64,000 bases of DNA from Allopontixanthobacter sediminis (GTDB lineage: Bacteria; Pseudomonadota; Alphaproteobacteria; Sphingomonadales; Sphingomonadaceae). Of the stretch, positions 50,895 through 58,634 are shown piece by piece. The stretch covers positions 382,501 through 446,500 of the forward strand of contig NZ_WTYL01000003.1 in the NCBI RefSeq assembly GCF_009828115.1, given 5' to 3'. Both the position numbers and the translations under genes were made by a program. Each line of letters starts with the position of its first letter. Position 1 is the stretch's first letter. The notes under the pieces were generated by a model. That model ran no database searches. It saw only the letters and a program-made list of their open reading frames with translations, and had not been told where the DNA came from.

Positions 50895-50906
50895 TGAAGG
50901 CCTGGT

Positions 50907-51734
50907 GTGCATGAAGAGGATACAGGATTGAAAGCCAGGGCAATGATCGAGGTTCCAACATTGTCGCTCGCGGGCACCTATCGCCGGCGCGTAAATGCGT
51001 CGCTCGAACGTATCTGGGAAAACGTTTTGGACTGGGAGCATCTCGCGCATTTCCACGATGGCAGCTTCTCCGAGTGTGAGCTTCTCGCTTCCGGGCCGTG
51101 GGGCTGGCGGGTCGAATTGACCCCTCGGGGCGGCACGCCGCAGCGCATCGAGCTGCGCGCTGATCGCGTGGCCGGACGATATGTATCAACAACAATCGAA
51201 GGTAGCACCAAGGGCACCGAAATACGTGTTGCGCTCGAACCGATCGACACGAACCTCGTCGATGTCACGGTCGAATTCCATCTCCCGGAAGCACGGCCGG
51301 ACCGCCTTGAAGCGCTGGGCGAGGTCTATTGTGCGGCTTATGCCAAGCTGTGGGACGAAGACGAAGTCATGATGCAGGCGCGTGAGCGCGCATTGGCCCG
51401 CCGGACAACACCGGATCGGACTGCACCGGCCCTCGACCTTGGCGCGGAGCAGGCTGTGCGCGCCATGCTTCCGATGCCGTTTGAATTTGGCGGAGCCATG
51501 TTCCGACTGATCGACCATGAAGGATCCCTCGTCGCGCACTCCGCCGTGTGTCCGCATTGGCTTGGACCGCTGGACGAAGCTCCGGTTGTTGACGGCTCAA
51601 TCCGGTGCCCTTGGCATGGCTATGTCTTTGATGTGGTCGATGGAAGATGCCAATCCCAACCAGCGCTGAAGCTGGCGCCGCCGCCAGAAGTCCGATTGAT
51701 CGACGGATGCGTCGTTGCTGCAAGGGCATTTTGA
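50907..51734 (+). CDS. SRPBCC-Rieske fusion protein (reversed domain order)
   Basis: A 275-residue protein from GTG 50907; TTG 50928 or ATG 50943 are alternatives. Residues 15-165 look like an SRPBCC (START/polyketide-cyclase) domain: GTYRRRVNASLERIWENVLDWEHLAHFHDGSF. Residues 185-275 are a Rieske [2Fe-2S] domain with Cys215-x-His217 and Cys234-x2-His237 (CPWHGYVF). Ring-hydroxylating oxygenases have the Rieske domain first and the SRPBCC-fold catalytic domain second, with a His-x4-His-Asp iron site that I do not find here. So it is an odd Rieske protein, possibly an electron carrier or ligand-binding partner of the BVMO pathway. Confidence 0.8.
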   Translation: MHEEDTGLKARAMIEVPTLSLAGTYRRRVNASLERIWENVLDWEHLAHFHDGSFSECELLASGPWGWRVELTPRGGTPQRIELRADRVAGRYVSTTIEGSTKGTEIRVALEPIDTNLVDVTVEFHLPEARPDRLEALGEVYCAAYAKLWDEDEVMMQARERALARRTTPDRTAPALDLGAEQAVRAMLPMPFEFGGAMFRLIDHEGSLVAHSAVCPHWLGPLDEAPVVDGSIRCPWHGYVFDVVDGRCQSQPALKLAPPPEVRLIDGCVVAARAF

Positions 51735-51932
51735 GCGCGCCCTTAGATTGAGCCTTCTTGTGAAGGGAAGGGTCCCCCGATTCTATGCTCTTGAGAAGAT
51801 CCAGCAATTTGTAACACAATGAAAAAGAACGATATTCAACGCTGGTTGATCATCGAAGAATGGAAAGTTTCTAATGTCACAACCATGCATGAAATCAGGC
51901 GATCAATGGACAAGATGACTGGAAAAGCAGAA

Positions 51933-51958
51933 AAATGGACAAACTCTTTTGTCCATTT
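51933..51958. promoter_or_regulatory. Perfect 26-bp palindrome
   Basis: AAATGGACAAA-CTCT-TTTGTCCATTT, 11-bp arms. A further half-site ATGGACAA occurs at about 51905. It may be an operator or a bidirectional hairpin; the flanks do not show a typical terminator T-run. Confidence 0.5.
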
Positions 51959-52005
51959 AACCTTCAGGAATGGCGCAAATCCGTGACTGAAACGGCAAGT
52001 CTTTG

Positions 52006-52035
52006 TTGTCCCACTACATTGTTGTAGTCGGACAA
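52006..52035. promoter_or_regulatory. 30-bp near-perfect palindrome
   Basis: TTGTCC-c-ACTACA-TTGT-TGTAGT-c-GGACAA: both arms pair except for one C/C position. It shares TTGTCC/GGACAA with the palindrome at 51933-51958. Confidence 0.5.
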
Positions 52036-52812
52036 TAGAAAAATTCCATAATACAATAGAAACGGTCACTTTGGGAACTTGGACCAATAGAAATGTTCCA
52101 TTTCCAAATCGTAAATTTGCTCAAATTACAATCAGTTATGATAAATTATCACCGCAACCCCCTTTTTTGCGCGCTTCGAACGAGCTCTCCATCAAGCCGG
52201 AAATTCGACGATCTTGAGCGCTCCGCGTAAGGCTGCGCTGCCTGAGAGGCATGCCCAACATTTTTTGTTTTGCACCTCCGACTCTCGCAATCGATATCAT
52301 TCTTCGATCGAGCGAAAGCCGACATTAGATGGCGGTAGTTGGTTTCCTTGAAAAACCCGAGCGGCTTCCTTTAGAAGCGCGATCGGGTTGGGAGAACTTT
52401 AGCCGGTGCGTCAGCATCTCGCCCCAATTTTGGTCCTTCGAGCAGTCGAAGGTTGATACCAAGGGCCGTCATTCGTTAAGGCACGTTGATCGACGGGCCG
52501 CACGGAAACCGATCGGCGAATGGAAGGCATGATTAAGAAGGCAGCTGCATCCGGATCGCAGGAGAGCGCTACTTTTCGCGTTTTTTGAGCCGAGTGAAAA
52601 CCGGCTGAGTTGCTGTGCTCGGCGATACGATAGAAAGGGCGAAATGCGACTTCGATGTCAGCTTCGCGCCCTAATCTCGGTCATCAGGATAAGTCATTGT
52701 GCTGCCCGAAAGCGGTCATCGGTGTCGCGGCAAAAACGTCCGGTTTCGGCGGTGGCCTTGGGTACCCTTGACGCCGTGACTGAGGTGGAAAGCGGACAGT
52801 CGACTAGCGCTT

Positions 52813-53358
52813 CTAGCCTGACCTTGAATAAGCTTCCTTGATCCAATCTTTGGCCTCGTCATCGAAATCTGCGACGGTCTCAAGACGGACTTTGTGACTG
52901 CACATTGCATTATAGGTTTCCAGCCTCTCGGTTGGCTCTTCCCCTTTGAGCGCTACGCCCATGTCAATGCGCGTCTTGGTAGCTGGGGTGATCAAAGCAA
53001 ATTGCTTCTTTCTGCGAAGACTGACGCTGGTCTTCTTGGGAGCGATTTCGACATCGGAGCCGAGCGTCCGAGCAAACTTGACAATGTCTTCGTATAGGGG
53101 ACGCAACGCCTCTTTAGATCCCGAATATTGAACGGCGACCGGATCGACTTCCTCGCCCGTTTCACGGGCCTTTGCCGCGATCAGGTTGGCGAAGCCGTGG
53201 GTTACACCGTGTTCTTCCTTGAGTAGCTTGAGAATAGCGCCGTGTTTTTCCAGACCACTCTTTTCAATAATCGCAATCCATTCCGGCAGCGGTTTCCCAG
53301 TCTTTTCAGAAATGTTCGCTATCATGGTGGCTAATTGGTCTTCTGGTGAACTCGTCAT
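52813..53358 (-). CDS. DUF4287/DUF5655 domain protein
   Basis: A 181-residue cytoplasmic protein. Residues 8-65 fit DUF4287 (ATMIANISEKTGKPLPEWIAIIEKSGLEKHGAILKLLKEEHGVTHGFANLIA) and residues 75-178 the DUF5655 nuclease-like domain (YSGSKEALRPLYEDIVKFARTLGSDVEIAPKKTSVSLRRKKQFALITPATKTRIDMGVAL). The Lys/Arg-rich middle strand recalls DNA-binding or nuclease folds, but function is unknown. It stands alone, divergent from a doubtful small frame. Confidence 0.88.
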   Translation of the reverse strand: MTSSPEDQLATMIANISEKTGKPLPEWIAIIEKSGLEKHGAILKLLKEEHGVTHGFANLIAAKARETGEEVDPVAVQYSGSKEALRPLYEDIVKFARTLGSDVEIAPKKTSVSLRRKKQFALITPATKTRIDMGVALKGEEPTERLETYNAMCSHKVRLETVADFDDEAKDWIKEAYSRSG

Positions 53359-53425
53359 TATCCGATCTCCCGTGTGACATATTGCTCTCTGGTAATCCGG
53401 CGCATTTAGGGCTATCTAGGAATTC

Positions 53426-53626
53426 ATGAAGACGCTTGAACTCAACGGCTACCTTGCAGGCGTGAATGCGCGCAAGGCAAAGCTGGCACCCGAAGGCGCG
53501 GTGCTTGCGGTTGAGTCCTGCCGTAATGGTGGTGCGCGCCGCACTGCCGGAAAGCGGTCTGCGCTTAAGAGTGCCGATGCCCGCGCACAGGCTGCGAAGG
53601 TTCAACCGGTTCTCTCGAACTATTGA
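53426..53626 (+). CDS. Doubtful small basic protein
   Basis: Sixty-six codons from ATG (AGGA five bases upstream), MKTLELNGYLAGVNARKAKLA, rich in Ala, Lys and Arg, no recognised domain. Codon use is acceptable, and the frame lies just upstream of and divergent from the DUF4287 gene. It could be a real small protein or a chance frame. Confidence 0.3.
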   Translation: MKTLELNGYLAGVNARKAKLAPEGAVLAVESCRNGGARRTAGKRSALKSADARAQAAKVQPVLSNY

Positions 53627-53764
53627 ATCCATCTCAACGGCCTTGTCGCGCCTCGCGTCGGGACGAAAGACCTTCACGTTCTAAGAGTTTCATTGCTCCT
53701 GTGGCGGTGTGGCTAAATTCCGGCTGCGCATAAAGACCAAAGGGTCGGGCAAGCATCGGAGGGC

Positions 53765-53915
53765 GGCATCCGCCGACATAGCTGCCGTTCCCAAGCTCGT
53801 TCTTCTCTCCTGAAACCGGCCGTACGTTCAGGTTTCGTCGAACGCTCATGACCGGCACCTATTAGGACTGCGCAAATCGGTGCTGGATGGTAAGAATGTC
53901 GTGGGGAGCGGACTG
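53765..53915. repeat. Family A repeat, best conserved copy (A8)
   Basis: CGGCATCCGCCGACATAGCTG, CTCCTGAAACCGGCCGTACG, TTCAGGTTTCGTCGAACGCTC, ATTAGGACTGCGCAAATCGG, TGCTGGATGGTAAGAATGTCG and the end TGGGGAGCGGACTG. CCTGAA and TTCAGG can form a stem. Confidence 0.85.
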
Positions 53916-53993
53916 TCTACTAGGAAGAAGCCAACTCAATTACGCCCGCCCGCCACGGTCTATTTAAGAGTCGGACTACGCGAACCCCAAAGC

Positions 53994-54365
53994 CTAAACG
54001 TGTTGATCGATTAAGATCGTATTTCCATCCGGATCGGTCAGCATAAGGCTGGCAGGTCCATTGTTGGTTTCATCAGCCTCAGAGGTCAATTCTACTCCAC
54101 TGGCTTTCAGTGATTTCTGAATATCTCGGATGTCTTCAAACTCATCGAGCTGCTGGGCATTGCTATCCCAACCCGGGTTGAAGGTCATGATATTGGAGGG
54201 AAACATTTCCTGAAACAGGCCGATTACGCTTTCACCGTTTTTCATAATGAGCCAGTTCTGGCTTTCTTCACCATGGAAACTTGCGAAACCCAGCTTTTCA
54301 TAGAAGGCTTTGGAAGCGCCAAGGTCCTTGACCGCTAGGCTGATTGAGAAGGCTCCTAGTCTCAT
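53994..54365 (-). CDS. VOC family protein (glyoxalase fold)
   Basis: A 123-residue VOC protein: MRLGAFSISLAVKDLGASKAFYEKLGFASFHGEESQNWLIMKNGESVIGLFQ, and DPDGNTILIDQHV at the end. The motif set is that of the small stand-alone VOC proteins of unknown substrate. AAAGGGAGAATACC precedes the ATG. It lies between repeats A8 and B6 with no operon partner. Confidence 0.88.
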   Translation of the reverse strand: MRLGAFSISLAVKDLGASKAFYEKLGFASFHGEESQNWLIMKNGESVIGLFQEMFPSNIMTFNPGWDSNAQQLDEFEDIRDIQKSLKASGVELTSEADETNNGPASLMLTDPDGNTILIDQHV

Positions 54366-54427
54366 CTGGTATTCTCCCTTTGCTTATCTCTTCCCATATT
54401 TGATGATTCATTGCTTGACTGTCGGCA

Positions 54428-54505
54428 ATTGTGTCGCGTCCAGCCGGTCTGCTTTTATCGCAATCATCAAACGGCTGGAACGACAAAAACTGGGTCGTGT
54501 CCGGA
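54428..54505. repeat. Family B repeat (B6)
   Basis: TGTGTCGCGTCCAGCCGGTC, TGCTTTTATCGCAATCATC, GGCTGGAACGACAAAAACTGGG, then TGTCCGGAAC. It lies just upstream of the VOC gene start. Confidence 0.72.
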
Positions 54506-54560
54506 ACAGCAGGTTGTTCGATAGTGGGGAATAGCTGCCGTCAGACCTGGGCGCTAGCAC

Positions 54561-54660
54561 TATGACTGCATCCGCTAACATAACCGTTGTTCCGTGCCTC
54601 GGATCAGCTCGCTGAAAGCTGCCCTAAGTTCAGGCGCTTGCCTGCGACGGCAACTGCGCC
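54561..54660. repeat. Family A variant (A'2)
   Basis: TGCATCCGCTAACATAACCGTTGTTCC, CGCTGAAAGCTGCCCTAAGTTCAGG and CGCTTGCCTGCGACGGCAACTG, the same subtype as 19048-19145. The IS110 element begins 40-60 bp downstream. Confidence 0.65.
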
Positions 54661-54709
54661 GAGGGCGGAACATCAGTTTTCGTATTGGCCTATGTCAAAA
54701 GCGTTGGGG

Positions 54710-55830
54710 TGGACGCCCCCTGACGGCATCGATGTGCCATATTGGGGGTGTTGAATCACCAGAGCAGGAGGCGTCCATGACTGAAGTTAGCACAGTTGGT
54801 ATTGATCTGGCGAAGTCGGTTTTCCAGATCCACGGTTCGGATTGTAGCGGTGCGCTTCTCATTCGCAAAAAGCTACGTCGGGATCAGCTTTTGCCGTTCA
54901 TGGCAACATTGCCGCGATCCGTGGTCGCGATGGAGGCCTGTTCGAGCGCTCATTACTGGGCGCGCGAGATCGCCGCAGTCGGGCACGATACGAAGCTTAT
55001 CCCTACGGCATATGTGAAGCCGTTCGTCAAACGGCAGAAGAACGACATGGCCGACGCGGAAGCGATCTGTGAGGCGGCACAGCGTCCGACGATGCGGTTC
55101 GTTCAGGGCAAGAGCGCGCAGGCGCAGGCGTCAGCGGTTGTGTTTCGCACCCGCGATCTGCTCGTGCGCCAGCGCACGCAGCTGATCAACGCGGTCCGCG
55201 GTCACCTAACTGAGTTCGGTTACGTGGTTCGCAAGGGTGCTGGGCACGTCGGTAAGCTCGTTGAAATTATCGCCGATCCGCAATCCGACATCCCCGTCGA
55301 AGCTCGACCAGTGCTGGCGATCGTCGCACAAGGCCTTGAGGCGCTTCAGGCGCAGATCGCACTGCTTGATCGGGAAATCGCCAGTCGCGCAAAGGCTGAT
55401 CCGGTGGCTCAACGGCTGATGACAATCCCCGGTGTCGGACCTGTCATCGCGACTGTGCTGGTAGCGCTGGCGCCTGCTGCTGGCACTTTCCGTCGTGGGC
55501 GCGACTTTGCCGCGTGGCTCGGCTTGGTGCCCAGGCAGCACTCCAGCGGCGGCAAGGAGCGGCTCGGGCGCACGACCAAGATGGGTGAGCGCAGCCTGCG
55601 TCGGTTGCTGATCCTTGGTGCCAGTTCGGCGACAAAGGTTGCAGCACGCAATCCCGAAAAGGCCAGTGCCTGGCTGGTGGGTACGCTCGCGCGCAAGCCA
55701 CGAATGCTGGTGACCGTCGCGTTGGCGAACAAGATGGCGAGGATCGTCTGGGCGCTTATGGCGCACGGAGGAACCTACAGAGCTCCGGCCGCGGCGGCGT
55801 GACCGCCACGGCTTGAGGCGTCAGGGACGC
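54710..55830 (+). mobile_element. IS110 family (IS1111 group) insertion sequence, limits approximate
   Basis: One transposase gene with short flanks. Subterminal inverted repeats CCCTGACG (54718-54725) and CGTCAGGG (55820-55827) flank it, as in IS1111-type elements, which lack true terminal repeats and target duplications. The right end could extend into the gene-free stretch to about 56050. Confidence 0.75.
54777..55802 (+). CDS. IS110/IS1111 transposase (DEDD recombinase)
   Basis: A 341-residue transposase from ATG 54777 (GGAGG upstream). The N-terminal RuvC-like DEDD domain shows VGIDLAKSVFQIH, VAMEACSSAHYWAREI and KNDMADAEAICEAA; a coiled region follows; the C-terminal transposase_20 domain shows LMTIPGVGPVIATVLVA and AAWLGLVPRQHSSGGKERLGRTTKMGERSLRRLLILGA, with the serine of SSGGK. 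All motifs are intact, so the element may be active. Confidence 0.95.
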   Translation: MTEVSTVGIDLAKSVFQIHGSDCSGALLIRKKLRRDQLLPFMATLPRSVVAMEACSSAHYWAREIAAVGHDTKLIPTAYVKPFVKRQKNDMADAEAICEAAQRPTMRFVQGKSAQAQASAVVFRTRDLLVRQRTQLINAVRGHLTEFGYVVRKGAGHVGKLVEIIADPQSDIPVEARPVLAIVAQGLEALQAQIALLDREIASRAKADPVAQRLMTIPGVGPVIATVLVALAPAAGTFRRGRDFAAWLGLVPRQHSSGGKERLGRTTKMGERSLRRLLILGASSATKVAARNPEKASAWLVGTLARKPRMLVTVALANKMARIVWALMAHGGTYRAPAAAA

Positions 55831-56081
55831 AAGGGAAGGTCAGCAGAGAGGTATGGCGCGACGGTCAGAAGACGGGATCGGGATAACCAGTGTAATGTCC
55901 AAGCGTCTTAAACGCGCAAAAGCGGTTTGGACCCGATCCACGATCTCCATACAGGCCAGCAGCCGTGTGATAGGGCTGCGTCAACAGGCCGGACACACGG
56001 AAGCACCTGAACCTGAGCGCAAAAAAATCTCTCAACACCCTCTTGAATCCGAAGGGGCGTCTACACACGGACAGTCTTCTT

Positions 56082-57119
56082 CTAAGTGCTGCCTCGCACA
56101 ATTAATTGCGGAGGCAGCACCAGGCTTTCCGTATCTTCTCCTGCGAGACGCCGCAGCAAAAGGTCCACAAGCCCTCTGGCACCTGCAGCTATATCCTGCC
56201 TAACAGTTGTTAGCGGAGGGATGGTCTGGCTTGAGATTGGCAAATCGTCGAAACCCACAATCTTGAGTTGAGCCGGCACATCGATGCCGCGGTCCCTAAG
56301 CTCTTTAAGGCAACTGACAGCGATCGTGTCGGTTGCCGCGAAGATACCGTCGATCTTCCCTTCAATCTCGAGCAAATGCTCTGCGATCTCTTCGCCGGTT
56401 TGATCCCGTGACAAGTGTGTCGGAAGCGCGCGAATAGACACGCCCATCTTTTCGGCGACGTCTTTGGCGCCTGCAAAACGGGCCGCAAACTCGATTGGCT
56501 GTGTGTCGCCCAGAAATGCGAGACTCTTGCATCCTGAGGCAATCAGCTTTTCAGCTGCAAGCTTTCCGCCCAACCGGTTATCAGTGCCGACGACGCAGTG
56601 CCTCTGGCCCTCCTGATGGTTGCCCCACACGACCATGGGCAGATAACCATCTGCAACGTCCTCAATCCGTTCGAACTGGTCGGATTGGCCGACCACGATG
56701 ACGCCATCGATCATGCCTGAACCGATGAATCGGTCGAGCCAATCCTCGTCCTGTGAGGGGATAACCCGCCTCAACATGATGTCATAACCCTTCTCGGTCA
56801 GCTGGTCCGCCAAGTGACCAAGCAGTGTCATGAAAAAGGCATCAGAAATCTGCTGTCTTTCGTCATGACCCAGTGGAATCGCAACGCCGACGGCGCCTGT
56901 CTTTTGCCTGCGCAGCTTGCTTGCCATCTGGTTTGGGCGAAAACCGTGTTCGCGCGCGATGGCTTCAATTTTTTGGCGTGTCTTCGTATTGACGAGGCTG
57001 TTGCCCGACAGCGCCCTGGAAACAGTTCCAGCAGATACGCCCGCGATCTTTGCAAGATCTGTTATCGTGCGCACACGTTGGGGCAAGTCATCGGGAATCT
57101 GAGTGTCGGTATCTGTCAT
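56082..57119 (-). CDS. LacI-family repressor of the sucrose module
   Basis: A 345-residue repressor: HTH RTITDLAKIAGVSAGTVSRALSGNSLVNTKTRQKIEAIAREHGFRPN, hinge KLRRQKTGAVGV and a periplasmic-binding-like ligand domain (DGVIVVGQSD, IDGIFAATDTIAVSCLKELRDRG, VGFDDLPISSQTIPPLTTV). It is coded after the MFS gene on the same strand, 9 bp away. Its operators are probably the TTGCAA dyads at 58535-58574. The last codons form a 10-bp hairpin (GTGCTGCCTC 56086-56095 with GAGGCAGCAC 56111-56120) just before the stop, without a T-run. Confidence 0.93.
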   Translation of the reverse strand: MTDTDTQIPDDLPQRVRTITDLAKIAGVSAGTVSRALSGNSLVNTKTRQKIEAIAREHGFRPNQMASKLRRQKTGAVGVAIPLGHDERQQISDAFFMTLLGHLADQLTEKGYDIMLRRVIPSQDEDWLDRFIGSGMIDGVIVVGQSDQFERIEDVADGYLPMVVWGNHQEGQRHCVVGTDNRLGGKLAAEKLIASGCKSLAFLGDTQPIEFAARFAGAKDVAEKMGVSIRALPTHLSRDQTGEEIAEHLLEIEGKIDGIFAATDTIAVSCLKELRDRGIDVPAQLKIVGFDDLPISSQTIPPLTTVRQDIAAGARGLVDLLLRRLAGEDTESLVLPPQLIVRGST

Positions 57120-57128
57120 CTCGATGCC

Positions 57129-58463
57129 TTAGCCTGCTAGCGCCTTTTGTTCACGCGGAACTCTGTGTCCTGCGTCGACAAAGAGAGTTGCAATGGCACC
57201 AACAAACATGAGCGCACCGCCAAGCATCAATACATTCCGCGGATCTCCGCCCAGCACCGGATTGTAAATCAGCGGCATAGTCAGCGTTTGAAACAGCATT
57301 GGGATGACGATGAACATATTGAAGATGCCCATGTAAATGCCGTTGCGGTCCGCCGGAATCGAATCTGCCAGCATCACGTATGTGTTGCCCATCATCCCGG
57401 CCCATCCGATGCCAATCCCCAGCATCAGGACGAACAACGCCATCGGTGTCTCGACACCCGGGATGAGCAGCATTGCTGTGCCCGAAGCAGACAAACAAAT
57501 TGCGTGCGCGATTCTTGCGCCGATCCGCGCCACGATTGGTATGAGCAACAAGGCACCCAAAAAGGCGATGAAGTTGTACAGCGCACCCGCCTGCTGTGTG
57601 GTCAGCGTGGCTTCACGAAACGCAGCGGTAGATGGATCGGATGTAACGTAGAGTGAGCGGCCAACTGCGAAAGTAATGTACTGCCAGTATGCGAACATCG
57701 CATACCATTGGCACAGCATTGCAAGCGCGAGTTGGCGCATCGGCTTTGGCATGTCGCGGATCGCCTTGACGATCTCTGCGAACGTGTCTTTCACGGTCAA
57801 AGGCTTCTGTTCCAGAGCGGCCTTTTCATCATCGGTCATCGGCAACTCGGGTACGCGCCATACCGACCAGACAATGGTCGAGATCGAAAGTATAGCGCCT
57901 ATGATGAACGCGATGCGGACGATTACCGGGATACCATTATCGTCGAGCACGTCCTGCGCAATAAAAGCGGTCAGCAAAGTTGGCGCGAGATAGGACAGAG
58001 TCTGCGCCAGCCCGGTAAATGCGCTCTGTGTCAGGAACCCCACTGACCGTTGGCCGGGCACGAGGCGGTCTGCAACATAGGCGCGGTAGGGCTCCATTGT
58101 GATGTTGTTGCCAGCATCAAGTATCCACAATAGCGATGCCGCCATCCATAGCGTAGAAGAATACGGCATCAGGAAAAGGCTAATCGTGCAAATGATTGCA
58201 CCGATCAGGAAGTAAGGTGTGCGGCGCCCGAAGCGGGTGTTGGTGCGGTCGCTCATTGCGCCCACAATTGGCTGGATGATGAGACCGGTCATTGGACCAG
58301 CTAGCCACAAGAGCGGCATCGTCGCCTCGTCGGCGCCGAGGAAGCCGTAGATTGGCCCCATATTGGCTTGCTGCAGGCCGAAGCTAAACTGCAGACCAAA
58401 AAAGCCAATGTTCATTTCGATGATTCGCAGCAGCGGAAGCCGTGGTTTTACCGCGGTTTGCAT
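57129..58463 (-). CDS. MFS sugar transporter, SLC45/sucrose type
   Basis: A 444-residue inner-membrane protein with about 12 transmembrane segments: MNIGFFGLQFSFGLQQANMGPIYGFLGADEATMPLLWLAGPMTGLIIQPIVGAMSDRTNTRFGRRTPYFLIGAI, including the D-R-x-x-x-R-x-G-R-R loop of the MFS and the GxxSDRxxxxxGRRxP signature of plant-type sucrose and SLC45 carriers. It moves the intact disaccharide, with protons, into the cytoplasm, where the GH68 enzyme lies. It is divergent from the TonB receptor. Confidence 0.9.
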   Translation of the reverse strand: MQTAVKPRLPLLRIIEMNIGFFGLQFSFGLQQANMGPIYGFLGADEATMPLLWLAGPMTGLIIQPIVGAMSDRTNTRFGRRTPYFLIGAIICTISLFLMPYSSTLWMAASLLWILDAGNNITMEPYRAYVADRLVPGQRSVGFLTQSAFTGLAQTLSYLAPTLLTAFIAQDVLDDNGIPVIVRIAFIIGAILSISTIVWSVWRVPELPMTDDEKAALEQKPLTVKDTFAEIVKAIRDMPKPMRQLALAMLCQWYAMFAYWQYITFAVGRSLYVTSDPSTAAFREATLTTQQAGALYNFIAFLGALLLIPIVARIGARIAHAICLSASGTAMLLIPGVETPMALFVLMLGIGIGWAGMMGNTYVMLADSIPADRNGIYMGIFNMFIVIPMLFQTLTMPLIYNPVLGGDPRNVLMLGGALMFVGAIATLFVDAGHRVPREQKALAG

Positions 58464-58534
58464 GGGTCAGTATCCTCTCACTTGCCGTTATGCTCTCGGC
58501 CTTGTTGCATTTTCGTTACATAGATTGCGCATAA

Positions 58535-58550
58535 TTGCAATCGTTTGCAA
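58535..58550. promoter_or_regulatory. LacI-type operator 1
   Basis: TTGCAATCGTTTGCAA: TTGCAA arms around a CG centre, as in LacI-family sites. An exact second copy lies 24 bp on. Confidence 0.8.
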
Positions 58551-58558
58551 CTTTATCG

Positions 58559-58574
58559 TTGCAATCGTTTGCAA
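58559..58574. promoter_or_regulatory. LacI-type operator 2
   Basis: A second identical TTGCAATCGTTTGCAA. The pair lies between the divergent transporter (58463) and receptor (58635) genes and can control both. Confidence 0.8.
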
Positions 58575-58634
58575 TCGAGTTATGTCTTACTGCGAATCGC
58601 GCAATATAGTGCGAGGTATCCAGGAGAGATTGTC

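Larger units (their letters stand above)
51735..52812. other. Long AT-rich gap with palindromes, no supported gene
   Basis: From about 51830 to 52150 the sequence is far more AT-rich than its surroundings and dense in ATGGAC/GTCCAT and TTCCAT words, with two large palindromes listed separately. The short frames at 51836-52087 (minus) and 52329-52532 (plus) have no convincing composition. A degraded repeat ends at 52800 (GTGGAAAGCGGACAG). Confidence 0.5.

Noticed and set aside
51836-52087. 83-codon minus-strand frame in the AT-rich gap
   Set aside because: Runs across both large palindromes, no start context and no family; more likely a regulatory region.
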